Shown here piece by piece: positions 27,217 to 35,008 of a DNA stretch of 64,000 bases. Source of the stretch: CALLMM01 sp964429855 (GTDB taxonomy: Bacteria; Armatimonadota; Chthonomonadetes; Chthonomonadales; CAJBBX01); contig CAYSDM010000013.1 of the NCBI GenBank assembly GCA_964429855.1, positions 1 through 64,000 of the forward strand. Direction: 5' to 3'. Positions within the stretch are counted from its first letter, which is position 1. Each line of letters opens with the position of its first letter. A program made the translations under genes and the position numbers. The notes under the pieces were generated by a model. The model was not told the DNA's origin. It did no database searches and saw only the letters and a list, made by a program, of their open reading frames with translations.

Positions 27217-27825
27217 ATGAGCGATCCACGACCGCATCTGTGTGAAATCGCGCAGCTTGCTTATGACCGCCGCCTGCTGGACAGCGCGGGCGGCAATTTC
27301 AGCGTGAGAGTGCAGGAGCAGGTCTTCTGCACTCCGCGCTATTCCGGCAGTCGTCGGCAGTGGCAGGTACAGCCAGAGGAAGTCGTCGTGATGGATATGA
27401 TGGGGCGTCAATCGGAAGGATCGGGGGAACTCTCCCGCGAAACCAAGATGCATCTGGCGGTCTATCAGAGCTTCCCCGAGGCGGGAGCCGTCTGCCACGC
27501 GCATTCTCTCAATATTCTGGTTTTCGCCAATATGCGGCGTCCCATTCCTCCCACCAGCGAGCAGACGGAGAAGTATGGGACTATTCCGCTGACGGAGGAG
27601 GTTCCCGCGCACAGCGAAGCGCTGGCAGGCGCGGTGGTGGATGCGCTCCTTCCTTCTCGCCATCTCCTTGCTAAACACGCCATCGCCTGTCTCATCCCCT
27701 ATCATGGCGTGGTGGTTGTCGGTCGGAACCTGGACGACGCTTTTGACGCCCTGGAGCGCATTGACGGCTCGTGTTATATACTGGCGATGCGCGCCGTTTT
27801 AGAGTCTTCTCAGAGGAGAAACTGA
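27217..27825 (+). CDS. Class II aldolase / adducin-family protein
   Basis: 202 residues. The fold and metal site are those of fuculose-phosphate aldolase and relatives: SAGGNFSVRV near residue 25, the general-base Glu in SRETKMHLAVY (about 72), zinc His in CHAHS (about 93-97) and a further His in IPYHGVVVVG (about 165). The family contains aldolases, epimerases and methylthioribulose-phosphate dehydratase. Its place 13 bases after the rhamnulose-1-phosphate aldolase suggests a sugar-phosphate aldolase role, but the substrate cannot be told. The moeA start follows within 10 bases. Confidence 0.8.
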   Translation: MSDPRPHLCEIAQLAYDRRLLDSAGGNFSVRVQEQVFCTPRYSGSRRQWQVQPEEVVVMDMMGRQSEGSGELSRETKMHLAVYQSFPEAGAVCHAHSLNILVFANMRRPIPPTSEQTEKYGTIPLTEEVPAHSEALAGAVVDALLPSRHLLAKHAIACLIPYHGVVVVGRNLDDAFDALERIDGSCYILAMRAVLESSQRRN

Positions 27826-27833
27826 GTACCGCG

Positions 27834-29080
27834 ATGCTTTCGGTGGAAGAGGCGATAGAGATCATTCTACAGGACATTGTCCCGCTAGAGACGACGCATG
27901 TCCCGTTGACGGAGGCGATCGGGTACACTCTGGCGCAGGACCTTTACGCCGATATTGACAATCCGCCCTTCGATAACTCGGCGGTGGATGGTTACGCGGT
28001 TTTCTGGGAGGATATCGAAAGCGCGTCGGAGGGTTCGCCCGTCTATCTCCGGGAGATTGGAGAGGTTCCAGCCGGAGGAGTCGCTGCGCAATCGCTGGAA
28101 CGCAGGCAGTGTATGCGCGTTATGACTGGCGCGCCGATCCCGGATGGCGCGAATGCGATGGTGATGATCGAGGACACTCGCCTCGGTCCGCGCGGTGTTG
28201 CCTTTACCGCCCCCGTTCGATCAGGAAACCATATTCGCAGGCGCGCAGAAGATGTCCGGGAAGGTACGCATCTTCTCTCGCCCGGTATTGCGATGGGCGC
28301 AGCCGAAATAGCGATGCTTGCGTCTATGGGGTGTGCCGCCCCGCTCTGTTATCGCCGTCCGAAAGTCGCGATTATCTCCACCGGCGATGAACTCGTAGAT
28401 CCTACTCTTAAGCCACAACCCGGTCAGATACGCGACTGCAACCGGTACGCGCTCGCTGCGCTGGTTGCGGAGGCGGGGGCTGATCTTCATTCGATAACGC
28501 ATCTGCCCGATGACGAAACGCAGACAGAGGCATGGTTTCGCGCCTGCGCGGGACTGGACGGTACGGATCCGGCGGATGTCATCGTTACATCTGGCGGAGT
28601 ATCCGTCGGAGATCGCGACTTTGTCAAGCCCGCACTNNNNNNNNNNTGGGGTCTCTGGAGATGTGGAAGGTGCGAATGAAGCCGGGGAAGCCGGTCGCCT
28701 ACGGACGGATCCGAGAGACCCGCTTTTTCGGGCTTCCCGGAAATCCCGTCTCCACCATGGTAACGTTCGAGATATTCGTGCGTCCTGCGTTGTGGAAATT
28801 GTCTGGTCGAAAGCGACTGAACAGGCTGATTGTGCCTGCTCGACTTACCGAGGACATACGCCGCAGCGCCGGGCGCAGAGAGTATATTCGTGCAACGGTG
28901 CGCTACAATGACGTGATGTTTGAAGCGACACCCACGGGCAGACAGGGCAGCGGAATCCTCTCATCCATGCTGAGGGCGAATGGACTGGTTGTGGTCTCTG
29001 AAGAGGCATCGCACATCGCTGCCGGAACCGTATTGCCGACTATTTTGCTGTCCATGCCTCCGGTGGACTCACTCATATGA
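27834..29080 (+). CDS. moeA: MoeA, molybdopterin molybdenumtransferase, interrupted by an assembly gap
   Basis: MoeA inserts molybdate into adenylated molybdopterin. The N-terminal part (to 28636) has NPPFDNSAVDGYAV (about residues 41-54), MTGAPIPDGA and the MoCF-type STGDEL and TSGGVSVGDRDFVK. After the N run the frame changes, and the C-terminal part continues with WKVRMKPGKP, FFGLPGNPVS and domain IV to the stop at 29080. The split is due to the placeholder, not mutation: aligned with E. coli MoeA, only two residues are missing, which needs eight bases rather than ten. The ATG at 27834 is chosen by homology; a GAGGAG lies too far upstream. A molybdoenzyme is therefore expected elsewhere in the genome. 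Confidence 0.9.
28637..28646. other. Scaffold gap (10 N) inside moeA
   Basis: Ten N bases are the only unresolved positions in the window. They throw the moeA frame off; eight bases would restore both frame and alignment. Confidence 0.98.
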
Positions 29081-29115
29081 TACTATTGTAGCCGGCACAG
29101 GAAAATTTCATTCAT

Positions 29116-30978
29116 ATGCCTCCTCTTCTATCCGTGTTCCGAAACGGGCTGGTGTGTGCGGTGGTTGCCGTTGCGCTGGCGTTTCTTCCCCTCACAAGCG
29201 TGACCTATATGGGGCTTTTCTATCCTGAATCGGAGACACTGATACAGCAGCCTCCCCCTGCCGGAATTCCGATGCCGGAACCTCTGGTCTGGAACCCCCG
29301 TCTTATTGATCTGATCGAGCGCTTCGCTCAGCTTCCTCTGGCGGCGGTTCTTGGGCTGGAGATTGCTCTCTACTGTATCCTCATCTACACTTTGCTGCGG
29401 ATTCTCAATCCCACCTTTCGGCTGACCACCGGCGTAGACTGGGATCAGACGGTGCTGACTCGCACCTATATGCACACCGCGCCCCTTATAAAAGCCTTCC
29501 TGATCGCCGTCACCGCCTTTATTCCCGTCTTTCTCGTGCAGTTGATCCTGGGGCACATTGTCTTTGCGGGGATGCTTCGCTTCGGTCTGGTAGGAGCGAT
29601 AATCTGGCTGCTCTTCAGTCGAAACGGCGTGGCGGGAGACTATGAGAGCGGTAACTACGAGTTTCCCCGACAGCGCAGAGAGCTTCTGAGTCTTCTGGGA
29701 AGAGGCGCGCTGTCCGGCATCGGAGTCATGTTCATTGTCTATGTCTCTTCTCTGTTAAGTCTGGATCGCCTGTTTCGGTTTGAACGCGCTCTTGGCAATG
29801 TGGGGCCGGAAAGCTGGTGGATCATCACCGGTAACTTTCTGGGTATCTCTGCCCTGCTGGGGGTCGTCGGGTGTGGATTTGCCGTCGCTCTCGGCACTCC
29901 CTCCTATACCATCAAAATGCGCTTGATCGCTGTCATTCCCTCGCTCATCCTGCTGGCAGGAATCTGGTACTACTCTGGCAGATTGTATCCGCAGAGAATG
30001 CGTTCTCGTTTCGACTATCTTCCGCAGAGCAGTCAGACCGACGCGCAACGACTGGCAGCCATCACCGGTGTCAAGCAGTCACCTGCGGAACGCCAGACAC
30101 TGCTGATAATCTCTCCACAAGGCGCGATGTCGCTGAATGTGGAGGTGTTAAGCGTTGGCGGACTGGATGCCGGAAAGGAATCATTCGACCGTATAGAAGA
30201 TTTCCTGAAACGAAGGAACTTCCGGACGGCTTTAGCGAATGTCTCGTTTGAAACGCTCTACGATTCTGCTTCGCTTCGGTGGGATATCCCCGAACGCCTG
30301 CGGGTCATCACCACACGGCTGGAGAACCGTCCGGAGTGGGTCTATCAGCGTCTCTATATGGATGAGCTTTTCTCCATATCCAACCTGCCGGAAGCGCGGA
30401 GATATATAGAGATGCTGGAAGATGAGACGAAGTTTGTCTGCCAGGATCGGGAAGCCATGGCTCTGGTCGGCGATGTTTTTGCCCGCTTTGGCGACCGCAA
30501 CCGGGCACAGGAGTGGTATCGGCGGGCGCAGGTTCCGATTACCCGGATCGGAGAGGTTCTGAACGAAAAGACTCGCTTTGCTGAGGGAGTTGTCAGCGGA
30601 AGGCTGATGTTGGGAGATAGACCCGTTTCGGAGGCAAAGGTTGGTCTAGTAGATCCGATCAGTCTTCGCAATCGCGCTTTGATGTTTCGCGACAGATATA
30701 CGCTGCGATCCTTCTGGCTGCGAAATATCGCCGCTGCGTCGAAAACGGGGAAGGATGGTCGTTTCACGTTAAAGCATATCATATCGGGACGTTATATACT
30801 GGTGGTTCAGGTTCCGGGGGCAAACAATCGCGACTTTTTCAAGGGTTTCGCTATCGCGAACGTTCCTGCCGCTCCCATCGAGATAGATTTCAACGCTCCC
30901 CGTGCAGAACTGGGAGATATTCGAATCGTTCGATCCGGCTCGCAAAACAGCGGTATGAATGAACCAGATTCGCCATAA
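29116..30978 (+). CDS. Membrane protein with C-terminal carboxypeptidase-regulatory-like domain
   Basis: 620 residues, family not recognised. About seven hydrophobic segments fill the first 300 residues (for example residues 10-34, 72-95, 120-165, 193-215, 236-262, 274-290). A soluble region (about 300-470) with helix-rich, TPR-like character follows (DVFARFGDRNRAQEWYRRAQV). The C-terminal 120 residues resemble a carboxypeptidase-regulatory-like beta-sandwich (GVVSGRLMLGDRPVSEAKVGL, later GRFTLKHIISGRYILVV). It sits between moeA and an oxidoreductase gene, 15 bases before the latter; no functional link is evident. Confidence 0.55.
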   Translation: MPPLLSVFRNGLVCAVVAVALAFLPLTSVTYMGLFYPESETLIQQPPPAGIPMPEPLVWNPRLIDLIERFAQLPLAAVLGLEIALYCILIYTLLRILNPTFRLTTGVDWDQTVLTRTYMHTAPLIKAFLIAVTAFIPVFLVQLILGHIVFAGMLRFGLVGAIIWLLFSRNGVAGDYESGNYEFPRQRRELLSLLGRGALSGIGVMFIVYVSSLLSLDRLFRFERALGNVGPESWWIITGNFLGISALLGVVGCGFAVALGTPSYTIKMRLIAVIPSLILLAGIWYYSGRLYPQRMRSRFDYLPQSSQTDAQRLAAITGVKQSPAERQTLLIISPQGAMSLNVEVLSVGGLDAGKESFDRIEDFLKRRNFRTALANVSFETLYDSASLRWDIPERLRVITTRLENRPEWVYQRLYMDELFSISNLPEARRYIEMLEDETKFVCQDREAMALVGDVFARFGDRNRAQEWYRRAQVPITRIGEVLNEKTRFAEGVVSGRLMLGDRPVSEAKVGLVDPISLRNRALMFRDRYTLRSFWLRNIAAASKTGKDGRFTLKHIISGRYILVVQVPGANNRDFFKGFAIANVPAAPIEIDFNAPRAELGDIRIVRSGSQNSGMNEPDSP

Positions 30979-30993
30979 GAAAGGAAGACGGAG

Positions 30994-32121
30994 ATGAGCG
31001 CGCCTCTCAAGATCGGCATTGTCGGGGCTGGGAGCATCGGAATTCGCGGCGCATTGGAGCACCTGGTGATGCCGGATGTCCATGATCGTGTCATCATGAC
31101 AGCCGTTTGCGATAACGTGCCCGGACGCGCAAAAGCGGCTGCGGAAAAGTACGGTGTTCCTCAACACTTTGAGGATTACGAGAAGATGCTGGCGGAAGCC
31201 GATATAGACGCGGTGACTCTCGGCACGCCTATCGGCATTCATTATGATCAGGGTTTGAAAGCGATCCGAGCCGGAAAGCATGTCCACTTCAACAAGACGA
31301 TGACCACCACTGTGGCGGAAGCGAATCATCTGATTGAGGAGGCGGCTAAGGCAGGCGTGAAGCTGGTAAGTTGCCCGGGAGAGATGATCCGCCCTCACAA
31401 CCGACGAATCCGGGAGATGATTCAGGATGGCATAATCGGCGATGTGGTCTGGGCAGCGGCGGGAGCCGCTTTCGGCAGCTATCACGAGAATGAGGGCGTC
31501 CGAAAAGGAGACGATGTTTTAACAAATGTAGACCCCACCTGGTACTGGCAGAAAGCAGCCGGAGGCGGTCCGCTGTATGATATGACGGTCTATAGCCTGC
31601 ACGCGCTGACGGGAATTCTCGGTCCGGCAAAAGCGGTCGCCGGAATGTCCGGCGTTCGGATCAAGGAGCGGGAATTCAAGGGGCAGAAGTTTGTTTGTGA
31701 CGCACATGACAACTCGGTGATGGTGCTGGATTTCGGAGACTCGCTGTTCGCATTTGTCTATGGAACAGCCGCCGGAAGCCTGACGCACGGGTTCGCGCCG
31801 ACCTTCTTTGGCACGAAAGGCACCATAGCCGGACTGAATTTGAACGGGCAGCCATTCGAGTATCCGGGCAGAGAGATCGCGCTTCAGGCGAGACAGGGCA
31901 ATCAGGCGCTTCTGCCGCATGCCTTCGGAAAGCATGGGGAGATTGAAGAGACTCATGTCTACGAAGACATTATGCAGCTTGTGGATCTGGTGCTGGATGG
32001 CAAGCCGACTCCCTCCACTCCCGAACATGCCCGCCATGTAATTGAGATCATCGAAGGAGCATATCGTTCCGCAGAAACCGGCGAAACAGTGAAACTCCGC
32101 ACGACGTTTGAGAGGATATAG
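30994..32121 (+). CDS. Gfo/Idh/MocA-family oxidoreductase with altered EKP motif
   Basis: 375 residues. The N-terminal Rossmann domain has GIVGAGSIGIRGALEHL (residues 8-24) and an Asp-containing second strand (VCDNVPGRA), pointing to NAD(H). The usual EKP active-site motif reads FNKTM (about 95-99): the lysine is kept but Glu and Pro are not. The C-terminal domain has the family strand GGGPLYDMTVYSLHALTGILG (about 190-210). Family members oxidise or reduce sugars, inositols and related compounds; the substrate is not known. GGAG precedes the start, and a strong bidirectional terminator follows. Confidence 0.82.
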   Translation: MSAPLKIGIVGAGSIGIRGALEHLVMPDVHDRVIMTAVCDNVPGRAKAAAEKYGVPQHFEDYEKMLAEADIDAVTLGTPIGIHYDQGLKAIRAGKHVHFNKTMTTTVAEANHLIEEAAKAGVKLVSCPGEMIRPHNRRIREMIQDGIIGDVVWAAAGAAFGSYHENEGVRKGDDVLTNVDPTWYWQKAAGGGPLYDMTVYSLHALTGILGPAKAVAGMSGVRIKEREFKGQKFVCDAHDNSVMVLDFGDSLFAFVYGTAAGSLTHGFAPTFFGTKGTIAGLNLNGQPFEYPGREIALQARQGNQALLPHAFGKHGEIEETHVYEDIMQLVDLVLDGKPTPSTPEHARHVIEIIEGAYRSAETGETVKLRTTFERI

Positions 32122-32131
32122 AGCCGTCATG

Positions 32132-32169
32132 AAAAAACCGCTCCCCGTTTGGAAAGGGAGCGGTTTTTT
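32132..32169. terminator. Bidirectional terminator between converging operons
   Basis: AAAAAACCGCTCCC (32132-32145) pairs perfectly with GGGAGCGGTTTTTT (32156-32169). It serves the oxidoreductase gene on the plus strand and the efflux operon on the minus strand. Confidence 0.93.
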
Positions 32170-32178
32170 GCATTCAAT

Positions 32179-32985
32179 CTATGCGCCATGGGAGTGGGCT
32201 TTTGCGCCTTGCGGCGCGTGAGTTTTCTGCGGCGCTGGCTGCTCCGCGATCAGATCATCTTCCTGCGGCATTCTGGCGAGAATCTCCTCCGCATTCATGC
32301 GTTCTTTCACCAGTTCGTCGCTGACAAGATGACCGTCCTTGAATCGGATGATCCTCTTGGCATGGTTCGCGATATCCATTTCATGCGTAACCAGTACAAT
32401 GGTCTTGCCCTGATCGTTTAGCTTCTGGAAAATCGCCATAATCTCTTCACCGGTGCGGGTGTCCAGGTTTCCGGTCGGCTCATCGCCGAAGATGATGGGA
32501 GGGTCGTTCACAAGCGCGCGCGCAATGGCGACACGCTGTTGTTGACCGCCGGACAACTCGTTAGGCTTATGATGTGACCGGTCTGCCAGCCCGACGATCT
32601 CCAGGCATCGTTTCGCCACCTGATCGCGATTTTTCGTGCCGTTATAGAGCATGGGCAGTTCCACATTATGCAGCGCTGACGTTCGAGGAAGAAGGTTGAA
32701 TGTCTGGAATACAAATCCGATCTTTTGATTTCGGATGTCGGCAAGCTGATTATCGTTGAGACGCGCCACTTCCACGCCGTCCAGCCGATAGGAACCCATC
32801 GTTGGTTTGTCCAGACATCCGATCAGGTTCATGAAGGTGGATTTGCCGGAGCCGGAAGGACCCATGATCGCGACAAACTCCCCGTGATCTATCGTCAATG
32901 TGACGCCGCGAAGCGCTCGAACCTCCATCTTGCCCATCCGATAGGTCTTAGCCAGATTCTCTACATATATCAACACCTCGGACAT
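32179..32985 (-). CDS. MacB/LolD-type ABC ATPase
   Basis: 268 residues. It powers the efflux system encoded upstream in the same operon. Walker A is GPSGSGKST (about 42-50), the signature LSGGQQQRVAIARAL (about 146-160) and Walker B IIFGDEPTGNLD (about 166-177), a set typical of the MacB/LolD/FtsE subfamily. The last 30 residues are an Ala/Gln/His-rich tail ending HSHGA, not part of the domain. In MacB itself the ATPase is fused to the permease; here it is separate and comes last, after a small exported protein. GAGGAG precedes the start by 12 bases. Confidence 0.9.
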   Translation of the reverse strand: MSEVLIYVENLAKTYRMGKMEVRALRGVTLTIDHGEFVAIMGPSGSGKSTFMNLIGCLDKPTMGSYRLDGVEVARLNDNQLADIRNQKIGFVFQTFNLLPRTSALHNVELPMLYNGTKNRDQVAKRCLEIVGLADRSHHKPNELSGGQQQRVAIARALVNDPPIIFGDEPTGNLDTRTGEEIMAIFQKLNDQGKTIVLVTHEMDIANHAKRIIRFKDGHLVSDELVKERMNAEEILARMPQEDDLIAEQPAPQKTHAPQGAKAHSHGA

Positions 32986-33030
32986 ACTCGTCTATTTCTC
33001 CTCTAGTCGGCGCTAAGTGGAACCGGTGGA

Positions 33031-33056
33031 GGACAGGGAGAAGAGCCTCCCTGTCC
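33031..33056 (-). other. Intercistronic hairpin
   Basis: A perfect 10-bp stem GGACAGGGAG/CTCCCTGTCC with six-base loop lies between the small exported protein and the ATPase. No T run follows, so it may stabilise or process the mRNA, or cut readthrough, rather than terminate. Confidence 0.6.
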
Positions 33057-33077
33057 CTTCTACCTACAATACGAAGA

Positions 33078-33665
33078 TTAGCGCGCCCGGTCTTCAAGCA
33101 ATTTCATCAATTCGTTCATGCGCTGAGTCGCCATCGGACGAAACTGCTCGAAGGGAAGGGAAGCCGGGTTCAACGGATTGTACTCTTTCGGATCCGGGAA
33201 CTTGCTGAAATCGAACTGTCCCGGTCGGCGCTGTCCACCACCGCCCGCGCCGCCTCCGCCGCCACCCCCGGCACGCCCGCCGAAGCCGCGTCCTCCGCGC
33301 ATCATGTTCGGCGCGGTAGCAACCTTCTTCACCTGATCCAGGGTCAACGGCTTATTGAGCGCCTTGTTCACCTGACCCGCCTGTTCATTCGTCATGACAG
33401 GGCGGTTGCGCCAGGGCTTAATGACAGCAAGAATCTGTTTTGCTTGATCTTTTGTCAATCGGGTGGTGGGATATTTCTCCATCTCATTTATCCCGGCAAG
33501 CGTCTGCTGAAGGTACTCGAAGTTCTTGTGAGTCTCACGGAACTTCTGCCAGGCGCGCATCTTCGCCTGTACTTCCGGCGGCATGTTGCCAAACTGCGCC
33601 ATCGCCGCAGGAGCGAGAAGCGCAAACGCGACAACCGGCAGCAAGAGTTTAACCAGCTTTCTCAA
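33078..33665 (-). CDS. Small exported Gly-rich protein of the efflux operon
   Basis: 195 residues from a TTG at 33665, chosen because AAAGGAG precedes it and the product then begins with a signal peptide (RKLVKLLLPVVAFALLAPAAMAQ); an ATG at 33707 is possible but has no such site. After a helical region (about 25-125, with KMRAWQKFR and Pro-Leu-Thr-x-Asp-Gln motifs) comes a Gly/Arg-rich run (about 127-150: GGRGFGG, then eleven Gly almost in a row). A mixed tail of about 45 residues follows. The family is not recognised; a periplasmic accessory of the pump, perhaps akin to Spy/CpxP-like helical proteins, is a guess. It lies between permease and ATPase genes. Confidence 0.6.
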   Translation of the reverse strand: MRKLVKLLLPVVAFALLAPAAMAQFGNMPPEVQAKMRAWQKFRETHKNFEYLQQTLAGINEMEKYPTTRLTKDQAKQILAVIKPWRNRPVMTNEQAGQVNKALNKPLTLDQVKKVATAPNMMRGGRGFGGRAGGGGGGGAGGGGQRRPGQFDFSKFPDPKEYNPLNPASLPFEQFRPMATQRMNELMKLLEDRAR

Positions 33666-33715
33666 AGTTGTTTTCTCCTTTATCCAGTGTGATTCTAGAA
33701 GAGTCAAAGCGTCAT

Positions 33716-34921
33716 CTACTCGTAGCGTAAAGCCTCAATCGGATTGAGCTTTGAGGCTTTCAGAGCAGGATAGAATCCGAAAAATATCCCCACCAGCGCC
33801 GAAAAGCTGAACGCCAGCGCGACCGATTCCATCGAACGGATGATTTTCCAGTTATTGATGGAGCCGACCAGTTCTGACCCGACAATGCCGAAGATCACGC
33901 CGATCACTCCTCCGGTCAGTGATAGAAAGACCGCCTCCAGAAGGAACTGTGTCAGTATGTTTCGACGCTTTGCTCCGATAGCTTTGCGAATTCCGATTTC
34001 GCGGGTTCTCTCTGTGACGGAGACCAGCATAATGTTCATAATGCCGATTCCTCCGACAAGCAGCGAGACAACCGCCAGATAGATAATCAGCTTGGAGAAA
34101 GTATCCTGCTGTTCATTCTGCGCCTGCGCAAAGTCCGCCTGATTGAAGATGATGAAGTCAGCGTTTCCGCCGGTCGGTATATTGTGCATCCGACGCAGAA
34201 TCTGATCCACCTCATCATTGGCTTTATCCATCAATGCTTCCGAGCGCGCCTGAATCGTAATGGAACTGATGTTTTCCATCCCGAAGAGGCGGCGCATGGC
34301 GGTTGTCACCGGGACATAGACGGCGTCGTCGGGGTTGCGAAATCCCATACCGCCTTTTTCCCGGAAGACTCCGATGACCTGGAAACTCTGACCACTGATA
34401 CGGATGGTTTTATTGATCGGAGACGCTCGGTCGAACAGATCTTTCGCGGTGGTAGAACCCAGTACTACCACGCGACGCAGCGATTTTACCTCCTGCGCGT
34501 TGAAGTACCTGCCCTCCCGAATCACATGATTTGCGATAGGAGGATACTCTTCGCCCGTGCCCTGAACCTGAACGTTCGTATTCTTATTCTGGTACTTAAC
34601 CTGCGCGTTACGCTGAACGCCGGGCGATACGCGGGATACGGAGGGAGCGCCGCGTCGGATGGCATCGGCGTCTCGCAGCTTCATAGTATTGATGGAACCG
34701 AAGCCGAAATTGATGCCTCCGCGACGCTGCTGCCCCGGTACGGCGGTTAAGACGTTGGTTCCCAGTCTTCGAATGCTCTCTGCGGCTGCCTCCCGCGATC
34801 CCTGTCCGATGGCGATGGCGATAATCACCGCGCCAACGCCGATAATGACGCCCAGCATAGTCAGGAAAGAGCGAAGTTTATTCGCGCCCAGTCCTCGTAG
34901 TGCCATCAAGATGGTAAGCAT
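33716..34921 (-). CDS. MacB-type FtsX-domain permease
   Basis: 401 residues with the MacB layout: one membrane segment near residue 22-42 (LGVIIGVGAVIIAIAIG), a periplasmic MacB-core domain (about 45-275), then three segments (about 280-310, 330-358, 365-390). The FtsX signature ERTREIGIRKAIGA is at about 308-321. It should couple ATP use in the cytoplasm to movement of the periplasmic adaptor and outer-membrane channel. The C terminus KLNPIEALRYE is family typical. The gene follows the adaptor gene with 87 bases between, which hold a hairpin. Confidence 0.9.
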   Translation of the reverse strand: MLTILMALRGLGANKLRSFLTMLGVIIGVGAVIIAIAIGQGSREAAAESIRRLGTNVLTAVPGQQRRGGINFGFGSINTMKLRDADAIRRGAPSVSRVSPGVQRNAQVKYQNKNTNVQVQGTGEEYPPIANHVIREGRYFNAQEVKSLRRVVVLGSTTAKDLFDRASPINKTIRISGQSFQVIGVFREKGGMGFRNPDDAVYVPVTTAMRRLFGMENISSITIQARSEALMDKANDEVDQILRRMHNIPTGGNADFIIFNQADFAQAQNEQQDTFSKLIIYLAVVSLLVGGIGIMNIMLVSVTERTREIGIRKAIGAKRRNILTQFLLEAVFLSLTGGVIGVIFGIVGSELVGSINNWKIIRSMESVALAFSFSALVGIFFGFYPALKASKLNPIEALRYE

Positions 34922-34954
34922 AGGCTGTTTCTCCGGCGGTTAACTGATGGAGAA

Positions 34955-34988
34955 GGCTGCGGGCAGGGATAGGTCATCTCCCGCAGCC
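34955..34988 (-). other. Intercistronic hairpin
   Basis: GGCTGCGGG (34955-34963) pairs perfectly with CCCGCAGCC (34980-34988) between adaptor and permease genes. There is no T run. With the hairpin at 33031-33056 it may set relative expression inside the operon. Confidence 0.55.
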
Positions 34989-35008
34989 CTCGCACCAGAA
35001 TACAAGCG

